This document shows, in pieces, positions 21,467 to 32,846 of a DNA stretch of 64,000 bases. Both the position numbers and the translations under genes were made by a program. The stretch is from Camellia lanceoleosa (Eukaryota > Streptophyta > Magnoliopsida > Ericales > Theaceae). Position 1 is the first letter of the stretch, and each line of letters opens with the position of its first letter. The stretch lies in the NCBI GenBank assembly GCA_025200525.1, contig CM045770.1, forward strand, positions 120,071,429-120,135,428, read 5' to 3'. Under the pieces are notes generated by a model, which worked only from the letters and a program-made list of their open reading frames with translations, was not told the origin of the DNA and searched no databases.

Positions 21467-21761
21467 GGGAGCTTCTATTTACACACACTCATTCCCCTTT
21501 TTACACATCTTTTTCAATAAATAATTGGTTCGGAAATAGATTTTCGAAAATAAGTAATTGGTTCGGAAGTAGATTTCCGAAAATAAATAATTTGTTCGGA
21601 AGTAGACTTCCGAAAATAAGCAATTGGTTTGGAAGTAGACTTCCAAATGTGTTTATTTGATGTCTATAATTGTAATTTCACTTGAAAAAAATTTATAATA
21701 AAAATAATTTTTATGAGGTGTGTGCAAAGAGGGGAAGTTGGATGTGTAAATAGAAGCTCCC
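21467..21761. mobile_element. Mutator-type MITE with 9-bp target duplication
   Basis: 295 bp with terminal inverted repeats GGGAGCTTCTATTTACACA / TGTAAATAGAAGCTCCC and a perfect 9-bp direct repeat TGATTTTAT at 21458-21466 and 21762-21770. A 9-bp duplication points to a Mutator-like transposase. The interior carries a 33-bp tandem array. Confidence 0.85.
21521..21655 (+). repeat. 33-bp tandem array inside MITE
   Basis: Four copies of a unit containing AATTGGTTCGGAAGTAGA and TTCCGAAAATAAG. Read in one frame it gives a repeated NWFGSRxPKIS pattern, but it lies inside a non-coding element and I do not call it a gene. Confidence 0.85.
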
Positions 21762-21825
21762 TGATTTTATTTGTCCATAAAGACAAACTCCCACAAAATG
21801 ATCAAAATACCCTTCCTTATATATA

Positions 21826-22432
21826 TATATATATATACATACATAGTCCAAACCCTAACAACAACAACAACACACACACTCTCTCTCTCTTTCTCTCTTC
21901 CATTTACTCTCTCTCACTCTCTCATTCCTCCGCCTCCTACGCCGATGTTGTCGCCAACACCGACGCCTCCTTCTCCACCACCGTGATCGTTGCCATGACC
22001 ACTTCCGTCATCACCCCCTCTCTCTCCCTTTCTCTCTCACTCTTGTCTTCTTCTCTTCATTGATCTTTCTTTATCCGCGCCAACGAGACACCTCCAACAA
22101 ACATAGAGATTCAAGTCTTTACCGATCTTCTCCTTATTCTCTACCTTCGTGGTCCACCGGCGCTGAAAGCATCGTTGACTTTCTTAGTCTCAGTCATCAT
22201 CAAGCTCATCACCCAGAACCGCCAGGACAAGGTCACTCTCTCTCTCCTCTCCGACCTCACCGCCATCGTGAACTTCTACAAAGCCAGAAAGTTAAGTTCT
22301 CTCTCTCTCTCTCTCTCCATTTCAGTTTTAGATCTAAGGCGTGTCTCTCTCATCCATTTCTCATATCCATCCAGTTACAACTCATAAAGTCACCGTCCAC
22401 AAGTTCTTTGTTTCTAAGGTCAATTTCTAGGG

Positions 22433-22465
<33 letters not shown>

Positions 22466-22509
22466 ATTGTTTATGAGTTGTGTTGATGATTAATTAGGCA
22501 GATTTACGA
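21826..22509 (+). pseudogene. Truncated 5' part of an unidentified host gene
   Basis: A TATA repeat (about 21826-21838), a CT-rich leader (21876-22050) and a coding-looking exon at about 22064-22290. That exon reads a hydrophobic/amphipathic segment including VFTDLLLILYLRGPPALKAS and SLLSDLTAIVNFYKARK, ending at a good donor (AA|GTTAAGT). An in-frame TGA lies just upstream at 22061-22063 and no ATG precedes it in this frame, so the start is lost, shifted or in another exon. CT and TA repeats follow, and the gag-only LTR element begins at 22510. I do not recognise the protein. It may be the remains of a gene cut by the retrotransposon. Confidence 0.4.
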
Positions 22510-24510
22510 TGTAACGCCCTAAAAATCGGGATCATCAAAGAATATTAACAAATAAATACACGGTTTATCTAAGGTTGCAAGAAAAGAAAATATCACTAAT
22601 GTGTCCTTTGGTTAATAACCTAGTAAAATCCCAAAGGAGTCAATATAGCCTCCTTTCTAAGTTCAACTACTTTAGATAGCAAAGCTGCCTCTTGACAAAG
22701 TATTAACACAAGGCCTACATAAGTTGACAGAGTATAAGGATAAGTTACAAATGATATATATAATAATTACAAAATCATATCTTAAATACAACAAGCGATT
22801 AATCACTTACAATCTCAAAACGTGTTTACAAAACTAGTTCCGAACTCTCATAACGTAGTTATACATCTTCAAATACTTCAGTTTTGCCTTTGACTAGTTT
22901 AATAGTCCTTAATACCTGGCATGAAATGCCATGAGTTTTTGAATGCCAAGTAAACGCACACATACCCTGTCATTTTTTCTCAATCCAATACACCATCACA
23001 ATTATAACAAGCAAGTAATGAAGAATGATAATCATTCAATAATAAAGGGTTACAAGGTTAGATGTTAGTAATTTAAAAATTCCCCAAAAAGATTTCATCC
23101 TCCCAACTTGAATTGGACACCGGACTACTTGGAACTCCCCATTTAGATACCTACAACAGTTACATACTACGCAACGCCATCGGTGGACCTTAAAAGGGAT
23201 GGCGAAAAGAAAAAAGTTTTATCATTCTGAATCTAATCTTATCCTTTCAAAAAAAAATTTATCCTCCTAAATGTCTCATCTGGACCCAACTTTATCTCAC
23301 CAAATCAAATCATCATGAAGAGTCAGAATACATTCGTTTCATTCTAGGCCTTACGCGATAACTGCTTGTGCAAGACTTAACCTTTAATTAGGGAGCACAT
23401 CTCATCAATTCATACATAACACTTTATCAGCTCGTCATTATTCAAGTAATCAAAAATCTAATACCATCCCAATTAAAGTTTCCGTTGAGTTAGATATCTT
23501 AAATTAAAGTTAGAACAACTTAACAAGATAGTAATATCTACATAAGCATGAGCATCATCAAATGAAAAAGATAAGGAATATAACCATAATACATGCAATA
23601 TCATACCAAGATATGATCATATACTAATAAGCATATTCATGAAGACAAGAACATAAAATACCAATGCAAAACTAAATTTCTAGATTCAGTACCATTTAAA
23701 AATTAAAATCAAAATAACCATTTCAGATTTTTTTTTTCCCCCCAAGCCTAGCCTTCCTATGGTTCGTAGATAATTTTATCTAGTTTTCAGAAAAAAATTT
23801 CAGAAATGGAATAGCTTTTCTAGACTTTTAGTTATTTAAGAAACACTTTATCGCTGTCCAGATTCGTCGACCGTTATGAAAATCAAATTTTTATATAAAT
23901 CGCTCACTCTTTTTTAATGAAACCAATTTTCATTGAACGATAACTGTTTAAGGAAGTTTTGGACATAAAACTGAGGTCCGGGAGGTTTTCCTACATTTTT
24001 CTATAATTTTTGAAAGTTGGCTATAAAACTGGTTTTTATGCATAATACTTAAAATAAGAAGATTGGTGACAAAATAGGCAAACTAAGAAAAGATTTTCAC
24101 TTCTTTTATTATGAAAACATACTAAATAATGTATCAATAACTCATATTTTAGAGAGATGGTGTGCCTTTGGAAATGATGTGAGATATGGGAATAAAAAAA
24201 TAGTTTTGTATCTATTAAGAGAAAATATGAGTAGAAGGATCAAAGCTCAGCTCATCAACTCTGAACATATGAACACCATTACAACACATTTGAAAATATG
24301 ATTTCAAACTTCTAATAACATGTACTTGAAAAAGGAAATAGAAGGAGAGATGATGATATGGCTTACTTGAGGCTTGGTTGAATTGCTAACAAAACCTTCT
24401 CTTTTTCTCTTTTCCTTCACCAAGCTCACTCTCTTGCCCTCTCTTTCGTCTTAGCTGAATATGTAAGTGTGTGAGTGTGTTTTGTGCTAAAATATGTAGA
24501 GAGAATTTGT

Positions 24511-24520
24511 GTATTTATAG
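24511..24520 (-). promoter_or_regulatory. TATA box in LTR
   Basis: CTATAAATAC on the minus strand, conserved in the other LTR at 30283-30292, upstream of a CTCTCT-rich segment that would be the transcribed leader. Position and conservation in both LTRs support the promoter reading. Confidence 0.55.
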
Positions 24521-25104
24521 CAAATTAGGTGTGAAAAGTCCAAATTGCCCTTTGGTTGGAAATAGATTGGATATTTTTTTATTTAGTTTGAATTCAATGA
24601 AATGTAGGATGATAATGAAGCCTAATTGTGTACCAAAACATGATCTAGTTAGTGTTAGGGCTTAAGTAAACTAACTTGGTTACAAGTACAAGACATATAC
24701 ATAATGTATTTGTACCTTGGTCAAATATTCTTCCTAAAATCAAACAATTTGTCTCCAAAGTACATATATATATACATATTCAAGGGGGTGGCCGGCCCAT
24801 ATGGGGTGGATTTGAGAGGATATATATATATATATATATATAAGTAATAATTTGGGGTCAATTTGTAATTCAAGAAAAATGTGAGGGCTAAGGTCTTAAT
24901 TTATGAATTGGAACATTTATGTAGTATTTAATTTGATTAGGATTTGAAAATTCAATTCATTTAAAATTTTGTTATTTAGGATTAAACGGTGAATCATACT
25001 AAGAATCGAAAACCAAGATTTTTGTGTGTAAAATATAATTAAAAAATTAATTTAATTATTATTAGGGTTTAGAAAATGATTTCTGAGCTCCAAGTTCAAT
25101 TCGA

Positions 25105-25555
25105 TGTGTTTAGTTTCAGTTTTCTAAATTCAGTTTTCTAAAAATTGAGTTTTTTATTTTTTGTATTTTTTTATTTTTAGTGAATATTTTTTTAAATTTT
25201 AAGCAATTTTTTTTACTTGTTTAGATGCACCTTACTTAGATATATCTAAATAGTAAAATATTTGTGAAAAAATATTTCAAAAAATTAATAAATACACAAA
25301 AATACAAAAAAAAAAGGTACTGAATTTTGGTTTTTTTTTAAAAATATTTTTTGGTATTTAGTGTATTTTTTAAAGATTTTTTTCACAAATATTGTACTTT
25401 GTAAGTGTATTTATGTTAGGTGTGTCTAAAAAAAATTTTAAAAAAAAATTGCTTAAAATATTAAAAAAATTCATTGAAAACATTAAAATACAGAAAATAA
25501 AAAAGTAGAATTTTCTAAAAACTATTTTTTGAAAACCAAAACCAAACAAGCTTAA
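25105..25555. mobile_element. Fold-back/MITE-like insertion present in only one LTR
   Basis: This segment is absent from the paralogous LTR (empty site near 30930). It is a long imperfect inverted repeat: the left arm has GTTTAGTTTCAGTTTTCTAA and TTTAGATGCACCTTACTT, the right arm the complementary versions (GAAAACCAAAACCAAACAAG, GTAAGTGTATTTATGTTAGG). Non-coding, about 450 bp. Exact target duplication not resolved. Confidence 0.65.
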
Positions 25556-25694
25556 TAGGGTTTTTAAGTTTTCGGTTGGCGCGCATGTTCCACTCTATAA
25601 CTAAAATTGAAGACAAATAAGGATTTGGGGGTCTTTATTGAAAGGATTCAAAAGTCAAGAATTTAATAGGTTTTACAAACTTAGGGGCTTCACA

Positions 25695-26699
25695 ACATAC
25701 CTCCCTTAAATAAATTACGTCCTCAAAATTTCAAACATTCTTTATGTCTTAAAGGGTTATAGGTAATTGGTCTGCATTGCATCCTTGTACTCCTTGGTAG
25801 ATTCTACCAACATATATTAATCAGTCGGATCATTTTCTTCTCTTAAGTTCTTTTCCTTTTTGTCCAAAGCCACCATTGGTCTCGTTCTAATAATAGCTTT
25901 TTGAATCGAATTTCTCCTCAATTAATGATGTAAGCAGATGTGTTAATCTTCCGCGTTATTTGAAAATTCTGAACTATTCGTTGTTACTTCAGTGTGAGGG
26001 CTTGTATTGCAAATTCTTGATTTGGTGATCTATACTATTGTTAAGAATTGATCCTTTGGTAATTTGCTGATGCCATTGCGTTTGTCGATGCAAACTAATA
26101 TATCCCCTCCTTAAATAATAAAAGCGTTCCATTGGATAGGTGAGTCATCTCATTCTTTTGGTAACTATCAATAATTGCTAAAGTACGAGTAACGAATCTC
26201 TTTCTAAGATGAGGTCAGAGTCGGGTATGTTCATGCCTCGAAAATTGCACAAATAATTCCTATGACCTAATACATACTGCAGATATAAAGGAATGCGACA
26301 AACAAAATATGTACCCAAAAGTTCTAAGATTGGATTAAATAAAGGAAATTAACACCATCTACGTTCAGGCTACAAAAAGTCATTCCAAAAGAGTTCTAAC
26401 TGCTTAGTTACATTTTTCTTGGTTAACCAAGGTCTGTACTGCAGTTCTTTGGGTCCATATGTGTTGTATTTCTCGCTCTCAGGGTACTGTTTAGTGAGGT
26501 CTTCGTTTTCTTCTTCTTGTACTGCAAATATTCTTCCAGTTGGCCTCTAATTATTATTGAGCCCAGGTTTCTTGTTTCCTCATTCCCTCTGGTATTGTCA
26601 ACTAACTGATCCTAGCTTGTTCTTCCATGGCTTCTGCCCGTCAATCCCTTGCGCGTTTGTTTTCATACTTTTTTCTTGATTTCATGACTGGACGAGTTG
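25695..26699 (-). other. 3' internal region of gag-only element
   Basis: It runs from the polypurine tract upstream to the end of gag. The half next to the LTR (25695-26265) is duplicated at 31070-31640. No RT, RNase H or integrase motif is seen. Confidence 0.65.
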
Positions 26700-27638
26700 G
26701 GGACACTCGTTCTTCTTGTGCTCTAGTTACTAGCAATAGTAACACTGGATTGGCCAAGCTGATCTTGCTTGAAATTTTTCCTTCTGGTATTGTTGTTGCG
26801 GTTGTTGTTGTAATTGTGCTCTAGAGTACAGTTTTTGTACTGCATGCCTTTGGTTGTTCCTTTCTGGTCCCACATAAGATTGACTTTCTTTTTTCAAGCT
26901 CCAAATCTGTCTGGTATCCACCACCTCTCGTTCTGCGTCTAGTGTTGTGTCCACTAAATCCGTAAAAGTGGGAAGTTGCAAGGGCAAAACCCTTGCTCTT
27001 ATTATAAGGTCTAGACCTAACTCAAATTTTCGTGATTTCTCTTCATCATCGACTACGTATCGAGTCACATAACGAGCCAACTCCTCAAACTTTGCTACAT
27101 ATTGGGTCACCGTCATCGTGCCTTGCTTTAGTAATTGAAACTCACGAATTCTCTCTTGTCTAATAGTGTTTGGGAAGTACTTCCTTAGAAACAATTCTTT
27201 AAATTGCACCCAAGTCATAGTTGTGATGTCCCTAGATTCCTTGATTACGGTCCACCAATGGTCTGTCTCATATTCCAACTGGTAAATGGCCAAAGCAATC
27301 TTGTCTGTATGCTCGACCATTTCCATTGTCTCCATCATCTTCCCAAATTGTCGAATCCAATTTTCAGCGTTCTTAGGATCGAGCTCACCAGTGAAGATCG
27401 ACAGTCTCTGTTTGCGAAACTCGGATAATAGATATGTCTTCTCAGTCTAGCGTGTTCTCCTCAGCCTTCTTAATTCTTCTAAAATTTGATTTTTGATATT
27501 CCCAGGTAAATTGTCCATGGGTGCAGAGGTGTGATTATTGACCCCGGGTGTTATGTTCCTGTTAATATTGACATCATCATTATGGTTGATGTTGTCGTTG
27601 TTACCAGTGTAATTGTCTGCTCCTGTATGGTTCACCAT
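26700..27638 (-). pseudogene. Gag of Ty3/gypsy element (interrupted)
   Basis: One frame runs from ATG 27638 to the zinc knuckle at about 26744-26703. The N-terminal part is Asn-rich; the core shows TGELDPKNAENWI, WWTVIKESRD and MTWVQFKELFLRKYFP, the Retrotrans_gag signature, then a Gln-rich linker. The knuckle CYYC...H...C keeps its CX2CX4HX4C spacing, but two stops lie inside it, and a single TAG at 27447-27449 separates the N-terminus from the core. So three nonsense codons in otherwise continuous frame. It would form the particle shell if intact. Confidence 0.85.
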
Positions 27639-28114
27639 CTGCCAACGTACAGTTAGGTATAGGTTAGGGTTTTGCTAACGCGGTTAGTCAAGGGAATTAC
27701 TAAGGTGAAATGCTTCTAATTCAAGTAAGTCCTAATATGTTTCCTAACGTAGTCCTACTCAACTACTGATTATGTTACCATTCTCAGTCGTTCTGGGACA
27801 AGCTACATGTCTTGATTCATTTATCAAGATTCTACTTATTCATTGTGAAAGTTTGGTTCTGTTGGTCTTATTTGAAATGCTTTATTTAGCTCTCCGATTT
27901 TGATGCTAGAATTACTAGCGCACCACTATACAGCTTCACGAGCCAACGTTGCCATGCCCGAAATCCGAAGAAACATCCTAAAGTTGGTTAAGCAAATTTT
28001 GATTTTTAATGTCTTTTGGTCGATAGAGTAAATAGTGTTATAATAATATAACATAGTCGGAGTAAGGTAGTCTCTAACTGCAGGTTGAAACGGGTGGGTA
28101 AGGGTTGAACCTAG

Positions 28115-28126
28115 GCTCTGATACCA
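28115..28126 (-). other. Initiator-Met primer-binding site
   Basis: TGGTATCAGAGC on the minus strand, three bases from the LTR end at 28130. It fixes the direction of the element and the LTR boundary. Confidence 0.88.
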
Positions 28127-28129
28127 AGT

Positions 28130-31069
28130 TGTGACGCCCCAAAAATCGGGAACATCAGCGAATATATTAGCAAATAAATACACGGTTTATCTAAGATTAC
28201 AAGAGAAGAAAACATCACTAATATGTCCTTTGGTTAATAACCAAGTAAGATCCTAAGAAGGTCGGAGGAATCAATATAGCCTTTCTTCTAAGTCCAATCA
28301 CCTTAGATAGCAAAGTTGCCTTTTTGACAAATCTTGACAAAGTATTAACACAGGTTACAAATGATATATATAACACAATTACAAAATCATGTCTTAAATA
28401 CAACAAGCAATTAATCACTTGCAATCTCAAAACGTGTTTACAAAACTAGTTCCTAACTCTCATAGGGTAGCCATACGTTTTCAAATACTTCAGTTTTGCC
28501 ATTGATCGGTCTAATAGTTCTCAATACCTTGCATGAAACGCCATGAGTTTTGAATGCCCAGTAAATGCACACGCACACAGTCTTTGTTTCCCAATCCAAT
28601 ACACCATCACAATTATAATAAACAAGTTATGAAGCATGATAATCATTCAAAAATAAAGGGTTACAAGGTTAGATGTTAGTAATCTAGAAATCCCCAAAAG
28701 AGATTTTATCCTCCCAACCACAAAAATTAGACATTGGACTATTCGGAACTCCCCCTTTTGCTATTTTGCAGAACTTACCACAGATGCCTGCAACGATTAC
28801 ATACCACACAGTGCCATTGGTGGACCTCGAAAGGGACGGCGAAAAGAAAAATGTTTTATCATCTTGAATCCAACCTTATCCTTTCAAAAAAAAAATGTAT
28901 CCTCCTAAATGTCTTATCTAGACCCAACCTTATCTCACCGAATCAAATCATCGCAAAGAGTCCGAATATATCCGTGCCATTCCACGGGTTTACGCGATAT
29001 AATAATGCTAGGGATCATGAAAAAAATATCACGAAGATTTTTCATCCTTTGATTAGTGTGTGGTGTTTTATTGTATGTCTAATCCAAAAGTGGAGAATCT
29101 TTCATGATCATATTCATGATATTTTTTTCATGATTTCTAGCATTACTCTTATGTGATAACTACTTACGTAAGACTTAACCTTTAATTAGGGAGCACATCC
29201 CGTCAATCCATACATAACACATTATCATCTCTTTATTATTCAAGTGATTGAAAACCTAATACCACTCCAATTAAAATTTCCGTTGAGTTATATATCTTAA
29301 ATTAAAGTTAGAACAACTTAACAAGATAGTAATATCCATATAAGCATGAGCATCATCAAATGAAGAAGATAAAGAATATAACCATAACACATACAATGTC
29401 TTACCAAGACATGATCATATACTAATAATCATATTCATGCAATGCAAAACTAAATTTTCAAATTCAATACCATTTAAAAATTAAAATCAAAAGGACCATT
29501 TCGGATTTTTTTTTCCCCGAGCATGGCTTTCCAATGGTTCGTAGATAATTTTATCTAGTTTTCAGAACATTTTTCGAAAATGGAATATCTTTTCCAGACT
29601 TTTAGTTATTTAAGAACTACTCCAGCGCTGTCCAAATTTGTCGACCATTACAAAAATCGGATTTTCTTTCAAACTGCTCCCTCTTTTTCAATGAAACCAA
29701 TTTTCTTTGAAAGCTAATTGTTTAAGGAAGTTTTTGAAATAATACTAAGGTCCAGGAGATTTTCCTACATGTGTCTATAATTTTCGAAAGTCAGTTGTAA
29801 AACTAGTTTTTCATGCATAATACTCAAAATAAGAAGATTACTGACAAAAGAGGCCAACTAAAGGAAATTTTTCACTTCTTTTGTGATGAAAACATACTAA
29901 ATAATGTATCAATAACTCATATTTTTAGAGAGATGGTGTGCCTTTGGAAATGATATGAGATACGAAAAGAAAAATGTAGTTTTGCATCTATTAAGAGAAA
30001 ACATGAGTAAAAGAAGGATCAAAGCTTAACTCATCAACTCTGAACATATGAACACCATTACAACACATCTGAAAATATGATTTCAAACTTCTAATAACAT
30101 GTATTTGAAAAAGGAAATAGGAGAGATAGTGATGTGACTTACTTGAGGCTTGGTTGAATTGCTAACAAAACCTTCTCTTTCTCTCATTTCCTTCACCAAG
30201 CTCACTCTCTTACCCTCACTTTCCTCTCAGCTGAATATGTAAGTAAGTGTGTTTTGTGCTCAAAAGTGTAAAGAGAATTTGTGTATTTATAGTAAATTGG
30301 TGTGAAAAGTCCAAATTATCCTTTGGTTGGAAATAGATTGGATATTTTGAAATTAGTTTGAATTCAATGGAATGTAAGTCTACTTGTGTACCAAAACATG
30401 ATCTAGTTAGGGTTAGAGCTTAAGTAAACTAACTTGGTTACAAGGACAAGACATATACATAATGCATTTGTACCTTGGTCAAATATTCTTCCTAAAATCA
30501 AGCAATTTGTCTCCGAAGTACATATATATATATATTCAAGGGTGGCTGCCCATGTGGGGTGGATTTGAGGGGATTTTTTTCTTGATTTTTATGTAAAAAT
30601 GGTATCTAATTGGAAGATATTTGTGTACAAAATAAATCTAAAGTATAAATATATATATATATATATGTAAAAGTACTAATTTGGAGTCAATTTGTAATTC
30701 AAAAAATATGTGAGGGCTAAGGTCTTAATTTATGAATTGGAAGATTTATGTAGTATTTAATTTAATTAGTATTTGAAAATTCAATTCGGCTAAAGTTTCT
30801 TTATTTCGGATTAAACAGTGAATCATACCGAGAACCGGAAACCTAGGATTTCTGTGTGTAAAATATAATTAGAAAATTAATTTAATTATTATTAGGGTTT
30901 TGGAAATGATTCTTAAGCTCCAGGTTCAATAATGGTTTTCGAGTTTTTGGTTAGCGCGCATGTTTAACTCTATAACTAAAATTGAAGACAAATAAGGATT
31001 TAATGGTCTTTATTGAAATAATTCAAAATTCAATGACTTAATAGTTTTACAAAGGTTAGGGTCCTCACA
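28130..31069 (-). repeat. 5' LTR (right copy, 2940 bp)
   Basis: Plus-strand ends TGTGACGCCCC and CCTCACA. It is homologous to 22510-25694, lacks the fold-back insertion at 25105-25555 and carries its own 150-bp MITE at 29000-29149. The TATA box is at 30283-30292 on the minus strand. Confidence 0.82.
29000..29149. mobile_element. 150-bp MITE inside the LTR
   Basis: Absent from the other LTR. Inverted ends share TAATGCTAG and ATCATGAAAAAAATATCA. The flanks TACGCGATA (28991-28999) and TATGTGATA (29150-29158) look like a 9-bp target duplication differing only by two C/T changes at CG-type sites. Mutator-type MITE likely. Confidence 0.75.
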
Positions 31070-31640
31070 ACCTACCTCCCTTCAATAAATTTCGTTCTCG
31101 AAATTTCAAATATTCTTCATGTCCTGAAATGTTGTAGGTAATTGGTCTGCATTGCATCTTTGCACTCCTGGGTAGATTTTGCCAACGTATATTAATCACC
31201 CAGATCATCTTCTTCTCTTAAGTTCTTCTCCCTTTTGTCCAAAGCCATCATTGGTCTCGTTCTAATAATAGCATTTTGAATCAAATTTCTCTCCAATTAA
31301 TGATATAAGGAGATGCGTTAATCTTCTGCATTATTTAAAAATTCTGAACTGTTCGTTGCTGCTTCAGTGTGAGAACTTATATTGCCAAATTCCCGATTTG
31401 GTGATCTATACTTTTGTTGAGAATTGATCCTTTGTTAATTTACTGATGCCATTGCATTTGTCGATGGAAACTAATCTACCCACCTTTAAATAATAAAAGC
31501 ATTCCATTGGATGGGTGAGTCATCTCCTTTTTTTGGTAACTATCGATAATTGATAAGGTACGAGTAACGAATCTATTTCTAAGATGAGGTCAGAGTCGGG
31601 TATCTTCGTGTCTTGAAAATTGCGCGTCAGTCAAATAATT
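31070..31640 (-). mobile_element. Extra copy of the retrotransposon 3' internal end
   Basis: Begins with the polypurine tract next to the right LTR and matches 25695-26265 (for example AATTGGTCTGCATTGCATC and GAATTGATCCTTTG). It ends near 31640 in a T-run. It belongs to a neighbouring element unit that shares the 28130-31069 LTR. Confidence 0.75.
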
Positions 31641-32279
31641 GCATACTTTTTATTTTCTTTTTTTTTTTTTTGTTTGGGTGAATTGTATTAGGTGATGATG
31701 ATGGTGGTGGAATAGAGTGGGTATTTCTTTGAATAATTTTATGTGTATTGAGTTTTGTGGTTTGATCAATAATAATAGTAATAATATTGTTATTGTTTGG
31801 TATTGGTGTGACAGACAGAAAGACATACAAACAGACGGTGAACAAAGAGAGAAAAAAGGGAATGTGGGAGAAATTATTAATATATATATATATATAGTCA
31901 GAATATTGAAGAAACAACAACAGTAGCGGGAGGAGGAGCAAGGTCAACGTTACATGTGCTTCTAAATAGTGAACCCAATCATGGAAGCACAGAGAGAGAG
32001 AGTGTGAGATAAAAAAAAGTTGTGAAGTGGGTTTGTTTTTTTAACGGATAAAAGAATTTCAACAGATCATAAAAACATAGTTTTGGTAAATTTAAGCAAA
32101 TAGCAAAAAATAATATCAATGAATAGGTTGAGATAAAAAATAGGGAAAATTATTTAGAAATCCTATTAGGAAGACTTGTGCTACATTTGGTCCCACAAAA
32201 AAACTTATGTTCCCATAAGTTTTGTGGGAAGTTTCTTGACATATTTACCCTCAATATTAGTTATTAATATCATAAATAA
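31641..32279. other. Unassigned, low-complexity stretch
   Basis: T-run, GATGATGATGGTGG, a TA repeat at about 31880 and a GA run at about 31995. No gene recognised. GTTCCCATAAGTTTTGTGGG near 32213 partly mirrors the preceding bases and can form a hairpin. Confidence 0.4.
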
Positions 32280-32299
32280 GTAATAAAACCATATATAGG

Positions 32300-32615
32300 A
32301 AATTGATATAAACGTAACGTAACGTGACACCTACATAAACGTAACGTGACATATCTACATAAACGAAACGTAACGTGACACCTATATAAACGTAACGTGA
32401 CATATCTACATAAACGTAACGTGACACCTATATAAACGTAACGTGACATATCTACGTAAACGTAACGTAACGTGACACCTACATAAACGTAACGTGACAC
32501 CAATATGAACGTAATGTGACACCTACATAAACGTAACGTAACGTGACACCTATATAAACGTAATGTGACATTTACATAAACGTAACGTAATGTGTCACGT
32601 TACGTTTCGCAAACT
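32300..32615 (+). repeat. ACGTAACGTGACA tandem array
   Basis: About a dozen head-to-tail units of 22-27 bp, each with AAACGTAACGTGACA followed by CCTATAT, TATCTACAT or similar. Some units have an extra AACGT. The array ends in an inverted piece TGTGTCACGTTACGTTTCG. It is non-coding; the long minus-strand reading across it is a by-product of the repeat. Confidence 0.9.
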
Positions 32616-32783
32616 TAATAAGTTTTTATTTTTTAAATCCATTTGTTTTGAAATAGATATATAATCTTAATATATTTTTATTTTGTTTTGCAATCTTCTT
32701 CTTTTTTTTTTTCTTTTTTTTTTCTCACTCTTCAAACTGTGAAAAAAAAAAAAAAAAAAAAAAATATCTGTGTGCTCTTCCAA

Positions 32784-32846
32784 TGGCGGACTCAACGGCG
32801 CAAGCTACCAGATCCAGAGACCTGGACAAGCTAAACAAATTTTAAA
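32784..32846 (+). pseudogene. Possible first-exon fragment of a NEDD8-activating E1 subunit (ECR1/UBA3-like)
   Basis: An ATG starts a 20-codon reading MADSTAQATRSRDLDKLNKF before TAA. The RSRDLDKL segment resembles the start of plant ECR1/UBA3 from memory, but only about ten residues can be matched and the rest of the gene is not nearby. It follows an A-run at about 32741-32764. Could be coincidence. Confidence 0.25.

Larger units (their letters stand above)
22510..25694 (-). repeat. 3' LTR (left copy, 3185 bp)
   Basis: Plus-strand ends are TGTAACGCCC and CTTCACA. It aligns over its length with 28130-31069 apart from an extra segment at 25105-25555 and small indels. A minus-strand TATA (CTATAAATAC) lies at 24520-24511 and a TA microsatellite at 24825-24842. 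Confidence 0.82.
22510..31069 (-). mobile_element. Gag-only Ty3/gypsy retrotransposon with about 3-kb LTRs
   Basis: Minus-strand element: 5' LTR 31069-28130, initiator-Met primer-binding site 28126-28115, gag 27638-26700, short 3' internal part, polypurine tract (AAGGGAGGTATGT on the minus strand, 25695-25707), 3' LTR 25694-22510. Protease, RT, RNase H and integrase are absent; the internal region is only about 2.4 kb. Gag type and PBS suggest a chromovirus such as Tekay/Del, but this is inference. The 5' LTR is not followed by a target duplication but by another copy of the 3' internal end (31070-31640), so this is part of a tandem or recombined array. Confidence 0.82.

Noticed and set aside
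22060..22476. 138-aa plus reading with His/Pro/Ser-rich sequence
   Set aside because: Alternative frame of the truncated exon and CT repeats; the frame with LLLILYLRGPP looks more protein-like.
32270..32503. 77-aa minus reading with repeated RYVYVGVT pattern
   Set aside because: By-product of the ACGTAACGTGACA array; no start context or homology.
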